Below, in pieces: positions 8,682-17,819 of a stretch of DNA of 45,893 bases. Both the position numbers and the translations under genes were made by a program. The notes below the pieces were generated by a model that saw only the letters and a list, made by a program, of their open reading frames with translations, searched no databases and had not been told where the DNA came from. This DNA is from JANNVZ01 sp031418455 (GTDB taxonomy: Bacteria; Bacteroidota; Bacteroidia; Flavobacteriales_D; Sanyastnellaceae): contig JANOXJ010000287.1 in the NCBI GenBank assembly GCA_031418455.1, positions 1 through 45,893 on the forward strand. The letters are read 5' to 3'. Numbering within the stretch: position 1 is the first letter of the stretch; each line of letters opens with the position of its first letter.

Positions 8682-9349
8682 TAGAATTTCTATTTAAAAA
8701 TCCACTCACACTATGGCTTCGCTGGCTTTGGCAATGGTGCAAGTACACTGCTCGCCACATAGGCAAGCACCTAACTTTGGAGTACATGTGCGAGATTTCT
8801 GCCACCACATTTGGCCAATACAACACTGTGCGCAAATTTGCCCGACTTAGAGATGTAACCATGGGCGACTATAGTTATGTAAGCCGCGACACACAAGTAT
8901 ACCATGCCCGCATAGGCAAGTTTTGCAGCATAGGTCCGCAAGTTATAATTGGTCCTGGCGAGCATCCTACCCATTATGTATCTACCCACCCTATGTTTTA
9001 CAGCACCATGGCCCAAAGCAATCCGGTGATAGTAGAGCAAAACATATTTGAAGAATTTCCTATAACCCACATAGGCCATGATGTGTGGATAGGTGCAAAA
9101 GCCATATTAAAAACAGGAATTACAGTAGGCAACGGAGCCATAATAGCTGCCGGTGCAGTAGTAGCGGCCGATGTAGCACCCTACAGCATTGTAGGTGGTG
9201 TGCCTGCCAAACACATTCGCTACCGATTTGAACCTGATGAAATAGCAAAGCTGCAAGGCATGAATTGGTGGGACAAAGACCTCACATGGTTAAAAGCCAA
9301 CAAACACAATTTCACTGACATAAAGCAGTTATTGAACAAGCCCTCTTAA
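8678..9349 (+). CDS. CatB-related O-acetyltransferase (left-handed beta helix)
   Basis: This is a 223-residue hexapeptide-repeat acyltransferase. Imperfect hexapeptide repeats run from about residue 45 to 190 (for example TFGQYNTVRKFARLRDVTMG and IGHDVWIGAKAILKTGITVG). They include the CatB-like loop IGPGEHPTHYVSTHP, with the histidine that activates the acceptor, and the C-terminal signature GGVPAKHIRYRF. Such enzymes transfer acetyl from acetyl-CoA to hydroxyl groups of sugars or xenobiotics. Beside a GT2 gene and an MptE/GT42-like gene, sugar O-acetylation is the likely role. It starts inside the upstream stop codon (ATGA overlap). Confidence 0.88.
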   Translation: MIEFLFKNPLTLWLRWLWQWCKYTARHIGKHLTLEYMCEISATTFGQYNTVRKFARLRDVTMGDYSYVSRDTQVYHARIGKFCSIGPQVIIGPGEHPTHYVSTHPMFYSTMAQSNPVIVEQNIFEEFPITHIGHDVWIGAKAILKTGITVGNGAIIAAGAVVAADVAPYSIVGGVPAKHIRYRFEPDEIAKLQGMNWWDKDLTWLKANKHNFTDIKQLLNKPS

Positions 9350-9453
9350 CAGGTTGTTTCCATTTAAGTTAGGCCCCCTCTTTGCCAATGATATTTACAG
9401 CATTTGGTGGTCATTTTTTTTATAACAGTTTAGTTACTGCGCCATATACCCGC

Positions 9454-9461
9454 TTACTTTG
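9454..9461 (+). promoter_or_regulatory. Putative -7 element for the first S41 protease
   Basis: TTACTTTG matches seven of eight positions of TAnnTTTG, 69 bases before the ATG at 9531. A TTTA-like -33 box lies about 21 bases further upstream. The rest of the 181-base gap before the gene shows nothing else I can name. Confidence 0.35.
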
Positions 9462-9530
9462 CGTGCATTGTATTTTTACCATGCATTTTTTTAAAAATAG
9501 AACTCCCATTTTTTTTTCATAATTTGAATA

Positions 9531-11231
9531 ATGAATAACGAAAGTTTAGATAAATACAAAACAAGTGCAGAAGCCAGAGCCAAGCATGTGCCCAAAGCAT
9601 CGCCTATGATGTTGTGGTTGCCGCTCATTATTTTTGGTACATTGGTAGTAGGTATATGGATAGGAAGCGCCTTTGGCGACAAAAACTTTATGCATATAAA
9701 ACCAGCTACTGACGACAATGCGAATAAGCTAGTAAGCCTTATAGACTTTATAGAAGACAACTATGTGGATAGCGTAAACAAAGGCAAACTAATAGATGGC
9801 GCCATACAAAGTGTATTACAAAATCTTGACCCACACAGCTACTACCTCACTGCCGAAATAAGACAGCAAGAGGAAGAAAAAATGAACGGCAAATTTGAAG
9901 GAGTGGGCATAGAATTTTTAATACTCCGCGACACGCTAATGGTGGTAAAAACCATTAAAGATGGTCCAAGCGCCAAGGCAGGCTTGCAAAGTGGCGATAG
10001 AATAGTGCAAGTAGATGGAGTAGAAGTTTCCGGCAAGGACATGAATAGCGACAAGGCACAAAAGCTATTAAAAGGCACTCGCGGAAGCGAAGTAAAAGTG
10101 ACTGTAAAAAGACTAGGTGCACCGGAGTTGCTAACCTTTGATATAGAACGCGGCAGCATACCAATAGAAAGCGTTTCGGCTTCTTTTATGATGGAGGATA
10201 GCATAGGCTATGTAAAAATTGAACGCTTTGCAGCCACCACCTATCAGGAATTCATGCAAGCCGTGGAGCCACTTAAAGAAAAAGGTGCAACTAAACTTAT
10301 AATGGACCTGCGCGGCAATGGTGGCGGACTTATGGACCAAGCTGTGCAAATGGTGGAAGAGTTTCTTACACCCGGCAAAATGATAGTGTATACTGAAGGA
10401 ATACACACTGGAAAAAACAGTTTGCTCAGTGAGAAAAAAGGCAAGTTTAGGGACATGGAAGTAATAGTGATGATAGACCAAAACAGCGCAAGTGCCAGCG
10501 AAATAATGGCCGGAGCGCTGCAAGACTGGGACAAGAGTGTAACTGTTGGTAGGCGCTCATTTGGAAAAGGACTGGTGCAACACGAAATGGAAATGGCAGA
10601 TAAAAGTGCGCTAAGGTTAACAGTGGCTCGCTACTATACACCCACCGGCCGCTGCATTCAAAAGCCCTATGGCGACAGCGTGGACTATACCGATGATTTC
10701 AATAAGCGCTACCTGCGAGGCGAACTTACTGAAGTAGATAGCACACACTTTCCTGACTCGCTTCGCTATAAAACTCCTAGAGGTCGCACTGTGTATGGCG
10801 GAGGAGGCATTATGCCAGATGTATTTGTGGGTTTAGACAGCATTTACTTTAGCGGTCTTCTGGGCGAAATTGCCTATAGCGGTGTCATTCGCGATTATTG
10901 TTTTAACTACCTGGATGCCCATAGAACAGACATGTTGAAGTATAAAACAGCTGATGATTTTATAGCCAGTTTCACTGTAAGCGAAGGCATGCTTAATGAC
11001 CTGATTACTGTAGCTGAAAAAGCAAAAGTGAAGGTAAATAGAGCTGTAGTTAAAAAAATAGCACCACAGCTAAAAACCCGCATTAAAGCTCAGCTAGCGC
11101 GCAACCTATATGACGACACTGCTATGCAGCGCGTGCTTTTGCAAACCGACCAGGACTTTAAAAAGGCCATGCAGGTAGCATTGAAATACAAGGAATACGC
11201 CATCGTGCTTCCTGAAGCTAAGAAAGAATAA
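9531..11231 (+). CDS. S41 family C-terminal processing protease (CtpA-like), first copy
   Basis: This is a 566-residue PDZ-containing serine protease. One N-terminal membrane helix (about residues 24-47, a signal anchor) places the catalytic part in the periplasm. A PDZ domain covers about residues 105-190 (VKTIKDGPSAKAGLQSGDRI). The S41 core contains DLRGNGGG, SASASE and SFGKGLVQ. The Ser/Lys dyad would be about Ser321 and Lys346, the same 25-residue spacing as in CtpA/Prc. Family members trim C-termini of envelope proteins. A paralogue lies 3' of rnpA, an arrangement common in Bacteroidota. Confidence 0.93.
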   Translation: MNNESLDKYKTSAEARAKHVPKASPMMLWLPLIIFGTLVVGIWIGSAFGDKNFMHIKPATDDNANKLVSLIDFIEDNYVDSVNKGKLIDGAIQSVLQNLDPHSYYLTAEIRQQEEEKMNGKFEGVGIEFLILRDTLMVVKTIKDGPSAKAGLQSGDRIVQVDGVEVSGKDMNSDKAQKLLKGTRGSEVKVTVKRLGAPELLTFDIERGSIPIESVSASFMMEDSIGYVKIERFAATTYQEFMQAVEPLKEKGATKLIMDLRGNGGGLMDQAVQMVEEFLTPGKMIVYTEGIHTGKNSLLSEKKGKFRDMEVIVMIDQNSASASEIMAGALQDWDKSVTVGRRSFGKGLVQHEMEMADKSALRLTVARYYTPTGRCIQKPYGDSVDYTDDFNKRYLRGELTEVDSTHFPDSLRYKTPRGRTVYGGGGIMPDVFVGLDSIYFSGLLGEIAYSGVIRDYCFNYLDAHRTDMLKYKTADDFIASFTVSEGMLNDLITVAEKAKVKVNRAVVKKIAPQLKTRIKAQLARNLYDDTAMQRVLLQTDQDFKKAMQVALKYKEYAIVLPEAKKE

Positions 11232-11370
11232 ATCGGCAATTAAATTTTTCGATAAAACAGCTCTACAAAAAGCTCTGCCTGCCTTATAAACCTAACGTAA
11301 TTTCGTGCAGGCATGAAATTAGTAAGGCATAAAAAAACAACCAAACGCAATAGCATAATGAGCACCCATA

Positions 11371-11892
11371 GTGCTCTGCTGCACACAAGAACTTAGCAAT
11401 AAGAAAGCATTGCCCAACACCTCTAAAATATCTAATAGCGACCCATCGGAGCAAGCGCCTGACAAAGCACTAGCGCAGCCACTTGCACGTGCGCCACGCC
11501 AAACACTTTGCAAAGACGAACGCCTTTCGCGCAAAAAATTAATAGAACAACTGCATGAAAAAGGCGTGAGCATTAAAACTCCGGCCATTATACTTATATA
11601 CAATTTTTGCGAGCTGCCCACCCACTTTCCGGCACAGGTAATGGTAACGGTGAGCAAGCGAAATTTTAAACGAGCACATGATCGTAATAGAGTAAAACGC
11701 TTGCTGCGCGAGGCTTATAGAAAGCAAAAACATATTGTTTATACTTCATTGAAAGAGCGGGAAAAGCAGGCATCACTGCTCTTTATTTTCACAGGCCGAA
11801 CATTGCCCAATGCACAATATGCACATGGTAAAATATCTGAGCTATTAAAACGTTTTGTACAAGAAAGTTTGACAACTAAAAATCCGTCATAG
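11371..11892 (+). CDS. rnpA: Ribonuclease P protein component, with N-terminal extension
   Basis: RnpA is the protein subunit of RNase P, which removes 5' leaders from pre-tRNA. The core begins at LCKDERLSRKKLIEQL and contains the diagnostic basic RNR helix, KRAHDRNRVKRLLREAYR. The frame is open from a GTG at 11371, giving 173 residues; that is about 45 more than a normal RnpA. Within the extension, only GTG 11371 and TTG 11410 are reasonable starts, and no ATG lies in frame near the core. The extension is rich in Ser, Ala and Pro and looks unstructured. An in-frame TGA at 11359 blocks any longer version. No rpmH is visible upstream, unlike in many bacteria. Confidence 0.88.
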   Translation: MLCCTQELSNKKALPNTSKISNSDPSEQAPDKALAQPLARAPRQTLCKDERLSRKKLIEQLHEKGVSIKTPAIILIYNFCELPTHFPAQVMVTVSKRNFKRAHDRNRVKRLLREAYRKQKHIVYTSLKEREKQASLLFIFTGRTLPNAQYAHGKISELLKRFVQESLTTKNPS

Positions 11893-11935
11893 AAAAAAAT
11901 TCTACCATTAAGACACTGTCTTCATCCATATAAAA

Positions 11936-13582
11936 ATGAAAAAAATAGTACTTATCTCCTTTCTGGCATTTTCACTTATATCTGCTACCGTAGTGGTAAC
12001 AGAAGATTATTTTGAAATAAGCAAAAACATGGAAATCTACACCTCGGTGTACAAAGAACTAAGCACGTTTTATGTAGACGATACACAACCAGGTGCGCTA
12101 ATGAAAACAGGGATAGATGCCATGCTAAAATCATTGGACCCCTACACTGTTTATTACCCTGAAAGCAAAATAGAAGATGCCATGTTTATGCAAACAGGAC
12201 AATACGGTGGCATAGGTGCACAAGTAAACACTATTGATGGTAAAATAACCGTGACAGAACCCTTTCAGGGCTATGCAGCCGCCAAAGCGGGGCTTATGGC
12301 AGGCGATGTAATAATAAAAGTGGATAATAAAATAGTAGAAGGCAAAAACCATGAAGAAATAGGCGACCTGCTAACAGGCAATCCTGGTAGTAAAGTGGAA
12401 CTAACTGTGCAGCGCAAGGGACAGCCTGAACCAAAGGTGATAGCCATTACGCGCGAGGAAATAAAAATTCCCGATGTGCCCTTCTTTACACTACTGGAAG
12501 ATAACAAAACTGGATATATAAAACTTAACGGCTTTACTCAAACTGCAAGTACCGAAGTGCGCAGCGCCTTTCAGGATTTGAAAAAACAAAACATGAGCAG
12601 ATTGGTACTTGACTTGCGCGGCAATGGTGGTGGACTGCTTAGAGAGGCTATAAACATTGTCAACTTTTTTGTACCAAAGGGCACTGAAATAGTGCGCACT
12701 AAAGGCAAAATAGATGAATGGAATAAAACTTACACGGCACTTAACGAGCCATTGGATGTAAATATTCCGCTAGTAGTGCTGGTAGATGGCATGTCGGCAA
12801 GTGCCTCTGAAATAGTGAGCGGCAGCCTGCAAGACCTGGACCGTGCAGTGGTGCTTGGCGAAGAAAGTTATGGCAAAGGACTAGTGCAACAAACCAAAGA
12901 TTTGGTGTACAACAGCAAAATGAAACTTACTGTAGCCAAGTATTACACACCAAGTGGCAGATGTATACAACGTCTGGACTATTCGCACCGCGAAAATGCC
13001 ACAGGCAATGTAAATGCAGTGGCCGACTCTCTCATAAAACCATTTAAAACACGCGCAGGACGCACCGTATACGATGGCCGGGGCATAGCACCCGATGTGG
13101 AAGTAAAAGCCGAAGAAGCATCGCACATACTTGTGGGATTGGCAGAAAATTGGGTGGCTTTTAATTGGGTTACAGATTACAGACAATCGCATGCTAGTAT
13201 AGACTCGGCTGATGTATTTGCACTCACCGATGCTGACTACGCCAACTTTGCAAACTTTGCAAAAAATCAAAAATTTGAATACGAAACAGATACAGAAAAA
13301 CTGTATGCTCAACTTAAAAAAGTAGCTAAAGAAGAAAAATACTATACTGGCGCAGAAACAGAATTTGACAAGTTGTACAGCCGCATAGCCCCACAGAAAG
13401 AAACCGATTTACAAAAATTTAAACCACAGATAAAAGAGTATTTGGAAAACGAAATAGTATCGCGCTATTATTTCCAAAACGGAAGAGCAAAAAATGCTTT
13501 GCCCAAAGACCCATGCATAAAAAAGGCAGAAGAAGTGCTGAATACCAACTATGCTGCACTCTTGCAAGGTCCTAAAAAATAA
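11936..13582 (+). CDS. S41 family C-terminal processing protease (CtpA-like), second copy
   Basis: This is a 548-residue periplasmic protease with an N-terminal hydrophobic signal or anchor (MKKIVLISFLAFSLISATVV). A PDZ domain (about residues 95-165, PFQGYAAAKAGLMAGDVIIK) and an S41 core with DLRGNGGG, SASASE and SYGKGLVQ follow. The Ser/Lys dyad is expected at about Ser289 and Lys314. It shares architecture with the protease upstream of rnpA, but the two are clearly diverged, so they are old paralogues and not a recent duplication. The gene follows rnpA by 43 bases and is likely co-transcribed with it. Its substrates are unknown. Confidence 0.93.
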   Translation: MKKIVLISFLAFSLISATVVVTEDYFEISKNMEIYTSVYKELSTFYVDDTQPGALMKTGIDAMLKSLDPYTVYYPESKIEDAMFMQTGQYGGIGAQVNTIDGKITVTEPFQGYAAAKAGLMAGDVIIKVDNKIVEGKNHEEIGDLLTGNPGSKVELTVQRKGQPEPKVIAITREEIKIPDVPFFTLLEDNKTGYIKLNGFTQTASTEVRSAFQDLKKQNMSRLVLDLRGNGGGLLREAINIVNFFVPKGTEIVRTKGKIDEWNKTYTALNEPLDVNIPLVVLVDGMSASASEIVSGSLQDLDRAVVLGEESYGKGLVQQTKDLVYNSKMKLTVAKYYTPSGRCIQRLDYSHRENATGNVNAVADSLIKPFKTRAGRTVYDGRGIAPDVEVKAEEASHILVGLAENWVAFNWVTDYRQSHASIDSADVFALTDADYANFANFAKNQKFEYETDTEKLYAQLKKVAKEEKYYTGAETEFDKLYSRIAPQKETDLQKFKPQIKEYLENEIVSRYYFQNGRAKNALPKDPCIKKAEEVLNTNYAALLQGPKK

Positions 13583-13666
13583 TAAGGTTGTGTGCGCGTG
13601 TGCTTCTAAAAAAAACTAAACCACTCGCTTGAAAACACCAACAATAATTTCTGACTTCATGGCCCT

Positions 13667-15304
13667 ATGACATTACGCGAAGGTTGGAATATTTTTCTTG
13701 CATATGCGCAGTTAATGGGCATGGCTATAACCATAGTAGCCTTGCCATTGAGCAATGTACTTATGTCCATAGGCACCATTTGGATTTTGTCTGCCTGCCT
13801 TCTTCAAATAATAACCGATGTATGGAACAAACAAAGCATACAACCGCGGCTTAAGAGATTTATTGAAAATAAAAGTGGCTTACTTATATCATCCATTTTC
13901 TTAATGGCCTTGCTAGGCCTTGCGTGGTCACAAGACCTCAAGCATGGCCTTTGGGACGTAAGAATGAAACTGCCCATGTTGGTGTTACCATTTGCCATAT
14001 TGGCATCGCAACCATTAACACCGCGTGCTTTGCGCATACTAAAAGGGATATTCCTACTCAGTCTGTCGTTTGCAGTTATTTGGTGCTTACTCATTTATTG
14101 GCGTATAAACCCTAAGGAATGGCGCGATGTGCGCGAAATTTCGGTATTCATTTCTAACATACGATTTAGCATATTACTGGTCATAGGTATTGTTATAGCC
14201 TTTCACGACAGTTGGAACCAAGGCACGATTGGTAAAATTTTCGCATTCATCATTGCCCTATTCTTTGGCTATTTTCTATACATATTACAAAGTATTACAG
14301 GCTTCGCCATGCTTGGAGCTGTTATTCTGTTGCGATTAATTTCATTGGTATTTTCTTCAGCCAATCGTCCTCTAAAGCTATCAGCTTTGATATGTATACT
14401 TCTTATTCCTATAGCGAGTGGCGCATATATTCTGCATTGTTATAAAGCCTATTTTGGCACAGCACCCATGCAGTGGGAACAGCTACCTACAAAAACAGCA
14501 CACGGTGATACTTACGACCACAATGCACACTACCCATTGGTAGAAGAAGGTCATTACCCCATGACTTATATAGCATGGAGCGAATTGTATGATGCATGGG
14601 GAAAACTTAGCAGCCTGCACCCCGATAGTGCCGATGCCAAAGGCAATGCCGTTAAAGGAACTCTTATTCGTTATGCATCTTCCAAAGGCTTGCACAAAGA
14701 TTATGATGGATTAATGCAACTGACACCAGAGGATGTAAAGCAGATAGAACAAGGAATAACCTCAGTGAATGATGCGAAAAAAAATCCTTTGAGAAAACGA
14801 ATAGACAACATACTATTCGAATACTCTGACCACAGACTAGGCGGTGGGGCTAGCGGACACAGCGTATTTCAGCGGGTTGAGTTTTGGAAAGCCGCATGTG
14901 GCATTATTAATAACAATTGGCTTATAGGAGTAGGCACCGGAGATACAAAACAAGCATTTGCACTACAATATGAAAAAATGCATTCCAATCTGGATGATAA
15001 GCACAGATTGCGCGCACACAACCAGTACTTAACCATGTGGCTTACTTATGGTGTGTTTGGTCTAGTACTTTTTTGTAGTTTGTTTGTGGTAGCAATAAAG
15101 CAAAGTAGAAAAAACAATTTCCTCTATGCATCATTTATACTGATTGCTGCGCTTTCATGTATTACCGAAGACACTCTGGAATCGCAAGCGGGAGTGATGT
15201 TCTTTACATTTTTCTTTTTATTCTTCTCGCTCAATCCTGCAGCAATAGCTTCGCCACTTGCTCAGCTCCGATTTGTAAAGCCTGCCCCTTTGGAGGGTGA
15301 ATAG
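13667..15304 (+). CDS. O-antigen ligase family protein (Wzy_C/WaaL-like)
   Basis: This is a 545-residue polytopic membrane protein with about a dozen hydrophobic segments and a large periplasmic loop (about residues 265-450). The loop ends in the segment LRAHNQYLTMWLTYG; the H-N-x-Y-L motif is characteristic of WaaL/Wzy O-antigen ligases and polymerases. Such enzymes join undecaprenyl-linked glycan to lipid A-core or to another acceptor on the periplasmic face. It faces a minus-strand run of LPS-core-type glycosyltransferases and uppP, which supports an LPS or surface-glycan role. Its last 74 bases are also read on the other strand as the C-terminus of the GT9 gene. Whether it is a ligase or a polymerase cannot be decided. 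Confidence 0.85.
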   Translation: MTLREGWNIFLAYAQLMGMAITIVALPLSNVLMSIGTIWILSACLLQIITDVWNKQSIQPRLKRFIENKSGLLISSIFLMALLGLAWSQDLKHGLWDVRMKLPMLVLPFAILASQPLTPRALRILKGIFLLSLSFAVIWCLLIYWRINPKEWRDVREISVFISNIRFSILLVIGIVIAFHDSWNQGTIGKIFAFIIALFFGYFLYILQSITGFAMLGAVILLRLISLVFSSANRPLKLSALICILLIPIASGAYILHCYKAYFGTAPMQWEQLPTKTAHGDTYDHNAHYPLVEEGHYPMTYIAWSELYDAWGKLSSLHPDSADAKGNAVKGTLIRYASSKGLHKDYDGLMQLTPEDVKQIEQGITSVNDAKKNPLRKRIDNILFEYSDHRLGGGASGHSVFQRVEFWKAACGIINNNWLIGVGTGDTKQAFALQYEKMHSNLDDKHRLRAHNQYLTMWLTYGVFGLVLFCSLFVVAIKQSRKNNFLYASFILIAALSCITEDTLESQAGVMFFTFFFLFFSLNPAAIASPLAQLRFVKPAPLEGE

Positions 15305-16214
15305 CAGCCGTAATGGCCTGGGCACTCTTGCCTAGCGGTGCCCATCTGCATGCATGCATAGGCCTTTTGGGCGAATACAATCCTATAGCTTTTTTACCAA
15401 GAGCTGCCGCTATATGCAGCGGACCCGTACTGGCAGCTACCAGTGTATCGCTGGCAGCAATAAAACTCACCAATTCATCCAATGTAAGTTTACCAGTAAG
15501 ATCGGTTACTTGCAAATCAAGCATGCTCCATTCTTTCCTTATAAGGTCACCCTCAGCTTTAGTACCGGTAATAAATACTTTAGTGCTTTGTTGCGGCAAG
15601 GCTTTTATCAATTCTTCAAAATTCTTAAGGCCCCACTCCACAGCGCTGCCTTTCGATTTAGGATGAAGTATGACATTAAGTTTTGAAGGCTCTATCAAGT
15701 TCTTCAACTCCGCTGATAGTGGCATCACTTTATTAAATCCATAAAGAGCAATTATTTCCATTACACTCAATTCTTCTGTTATGCCTAATGGTCGGAGCAA
15801 CTTCATATTGAGTTGTGCCTCATGCAATGGCGATTTTCTTCTGGTGAAAAAAACCAGTTTATTGCATTTAGAAATAGTTTGAAGCCTTCTGCCGGTAGCT
15901 ATTCTATAGGGTATTGCGGCACGTTTTGCCACCCACAATATTTCCTTGCGCGGAAAAACATGTACAATAACATCTGCATTCCATTTTCTTAATGCGTCTA
16001 TTTGTGCTTGTGGTGACTGGTCTTTCCACAAGTCCCAATTATCAAAATGATTTACATGCTCGCAGCATTTAATTACTGCCTCGGTGTAGGTGCGACCCAA
16101 AAAAATTATTTCACACTGCGGAAAATGTTTTTTCAATAAGCCACACATAGGTAGGGTGAGCATTACATCACCTATGCTATCTGTGCGCGATATTATTATT
16201 CGTTTGGGACTCAT
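15231..16214 (-). CDS. Glycosyltransferase family 9 (heptosyltransferase-like)
   Basis: This is a 327-residue GT-B enzyme. It opens with the GT9 signature RIIISRTDSIGDVMLTLP, has VILHPKSKGSAVEWGLKNF in the middle as in ADP-heptose:LPS heptosyltransferases, and contains VAASTGPLHIAAALGKKAIG, the nucleotide-sugar binding block. It probably adds a heptose or related sugar to the LPS core on the cytoplasmic side. The ATG start lies in a four-base ATGA overlap with the upstream GT2 gene, so the two are translationally coupled. The 3' end overlaps the convergent O-antigen ligase by 74 bases. Confidence 0.92.
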   Translation of the reverse strand: MSPKRIIISRTDSIGDVMLTLPMCGLLKKHFPQCEIIFLGRTYTEAVIKCCEHVNHFDNWDLWKDQSPQAQIDALRKWNADVIVHVFPRKEILWVAKRAAIPYRIATGRRLQTISKCNKLVFFTRRKSPLHEAQLNMKLLRPLGITEELSVMEIIALYGFNKVMPLSAELKNLIEPSKLNVILHPKSKGSAVEWGLKNFEELIKALPQQSTKVFITGTKAEGDLIRKEWSMLDLQVTDLTGKLTLDELVSFIAASDTLVAASTGPLHIAAALGKKAIGLYSPKRPMHACRWAPLGKSAQAITAAIHPPKGQALQIGAEQVAKLLLQD

Positions 16215-16969
16215 TTGTTACTTTGCATTTGCATGAGCATTGTATATTTTCTGTATGTAGCAAAAGCGCTAAGTCGAGATATGGTGAATCCCGTAGCACC
16301 ATCTAAAAAACCTAATTTCAATAAGTAACTCTTAATGAATTGCGCTGCCACTTTCAGCATTATTTTCACATAGTTAGTGGATATTCCTTTTGCTGCCATT
16401 TCCTTGGCAGCTATGTTGCCAAAGTATTCTATTTGTTTTAAATGATCTTGCTGTGTGTAATATGAATAATGTAAAATATCACCTTCTAAATGCATGGTAA
16501 CCTCATTACTTATCATTTCTAATTTATCATGCGGATTTACGCCTGTCCAATTAGCATATCCCTTGCGCACAAGCCTCACCTTATTATCAGGATACCAGCC
16601 ACAATGCCTTACCCATTTGCCGCAGTAATTAGTAAGCCTGTTCATGTTATAACCGTTGGCAGCAGCCTCCGATTTTATTTGAAGTATGCTTTGTTTCAAT
16701 GTCTCGTCTAGCGCCTCATCAGCATCTAACGACAATACCCAATCGCCTGTAGTTTGCTCAAGGGCAAAATTTTTCTGTTGTATATGTCCTTCAAACTTAT
16801 TTTGAATAAACCTAACATTAAATTTTTTGCATATGGCCTCTGTGGCATCAGAAGAATAAGAATCTACAACTACTATTTCATCTGCCACACCTAACAGCGA
16901 TGTAATGCAGCGCTCTATGTTTCGCTCCTCGTTGTAAGTAATAATGGCAGCTGATAATATCATATTCAT
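16211..16969 (-). CDS. Glycosyltransferase family 2 (WaaE/KdtX-like)
   Basis: This is a 252-residue glycosyltransferase of the group that adds the first glucose to inner-core heptose in some LPS. Features are LSAAIITYNEERNIERCI at the start, EIVVVDSYSSDAT, DWVLSLDADEALD with the DxD metal-binding motif, and the segment NRLTNYCGKWVRHCGWYPD typical of WaaE-like proteins. Two close starts exist, at 16969 and 16963; the longer one was used. It is coupled to the GT9 gene by an ATGA overlap, and the pair looks like an LPS inner-core module together with uppP upstream. Confidence 0.9.
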   Translation of the reverse strand: MNMILSAAIITYNEERNIERCITSLLGVADEIVVVDSYSSDATEAICKKFNVRFIQNKFEGHIQQKNFALEQTTGDWVLSLDADEALDETLKQSILQIKSEAAANGYNMNRLTNYCGKWVRHCGWYPDNKVRLVRKGYANWTGVNPHDKLEMISNEVTMHLEGDILHYSYYTQQDHLKQIEYFGNIAAKEMAAKGISTNYVKIMLKVAAQFIKSYLLKLGFLDGATGFTISRLSAFATYRKYTMLMQMQSNK

Positions 16970-16998
16970 TTATTTAAAAACATGCCACTAAGAATAGT

Positions 16999-17787
16999 TT
17001 AAACAACAGATAAATTAACCCCCATGGCCAATAGTATAATGAGGGTAGCGCCCACCACTATGCGGTACCAACCAAAAACTTTAAAGCCATGTTTAGTAAG
17101 GTATGCTATAAAAAACTTGATAGCCAACATAGCCACTATAAACGCTACAACATTTCCTATTAAAAGAATTTTTAGGTTTTCACCTTCAAATAATTCTGGC
17201 ACTTGTTTCCACGCTTTGTATGCTTTGTACAAACCGGCACCCGCTAGTGTGGGCACAGCTAAGAAAAAAGAAAACTCAGCGGCTTGTTTGCGTGTCAAAC
17301 CTTGAGCCATGCCGCCCAGAATAGAAGCTGCACTGCGCGACACACCTGGAATAAGTGCAATGCATTGGAATAATCCAATCTTTAGTGCTTTCGGATACGT
17401 GACCTCAGTTTCTGTTTTGGGGTTCAAATATTTATCTATAAAAATGAGAACAATACCACCCACTAAAAATGAAATGGCCACTGTAAGAACACTTTCCAGT
17501 GCCTCATCTAACCAATCATTCAGCAAAAAGCCAAAAACAGCAGCCGGCAAAAAAGCCACAAATAATTTAAAATAAAAATCGGTGGATTGTAAAAACCTCT
17601 TCCAGTAAAGTACCAGCACACTAAGTATGGCGCCAAACTGAATATTAATAATAAATGCTTTGGTAAACTCAGTAGGTTCTATGCCCAATAATTCGGCAGC
17701 TATGATCATATGGCCAGTGCTGCTGATAGGCAAAAATTCGGTGAGTCCTTCTACTATGGCAATTATGATGGCCTGAAAAAGCGACAA
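16999..17787 (-). CDS. uppP: Undecaprenyl-diphosphate phosphatase
   Basis: UppP (BacA) removes a phosphate from undecaprenyl diphosphate, recycling the lipid carrier for peptidoglycan, O-antigen and other glycans. The 262-residue protein has about eight transmembrane helices and both catalytic motifs: EGLTEFLPISSTGH near the N-terminus and PGVSRSAASILGGM (the PGxSRS box) in the middle. The length is usual. The start appears to be TTG at 17787, since no ATG precedes the conserved N-terminus. It lies 29 bases upstream of the GT2/GT9 pair on the same strand, and carrier recycling beside glycan assembly genes makes sense. Confidence 0.94.
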   Translation of the reverse strand: MSLFQAIIIAIVEGLTEFLPISSTGHMIIAAELLGIEPTEFTKAFIINIQFGAILSVLVLYWKRFLQSTDFYFKLFVAFLPAAVFGFLLNDWLDEALESVLTVAISFLVGGIVLIFIDKYLNPKTETEVTYPKALKIGLFQCIALIPGVSRSAASILGGMAQGLTRKQAAEFSFFLAVPTLAGAGLYKAYKAWKQVPELFEGENLKILLIGNVVAFIVAMLAIKFFIAYLTKHGFKVFGWYRIVVGATLIILLAMGVNLSVV

Positions 17788-17819
17788 TGGAATATGGTAT
17801 TAGATAAAGTAAAAAAAAT

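Noticed and set aside
11312..11395. A 27-codon ATG ORF (MKLVRHKK...) upstream of rnpA, first taken as an rpmH-like gene or the real start of rnpA.
   Set aside because: It does not resemble L34, and joining it to rnpA needs a frameshift between 11361 and 11395 where no slippery sequence is visible; a shift at the earlier A-run would meet the TGA at 11359.
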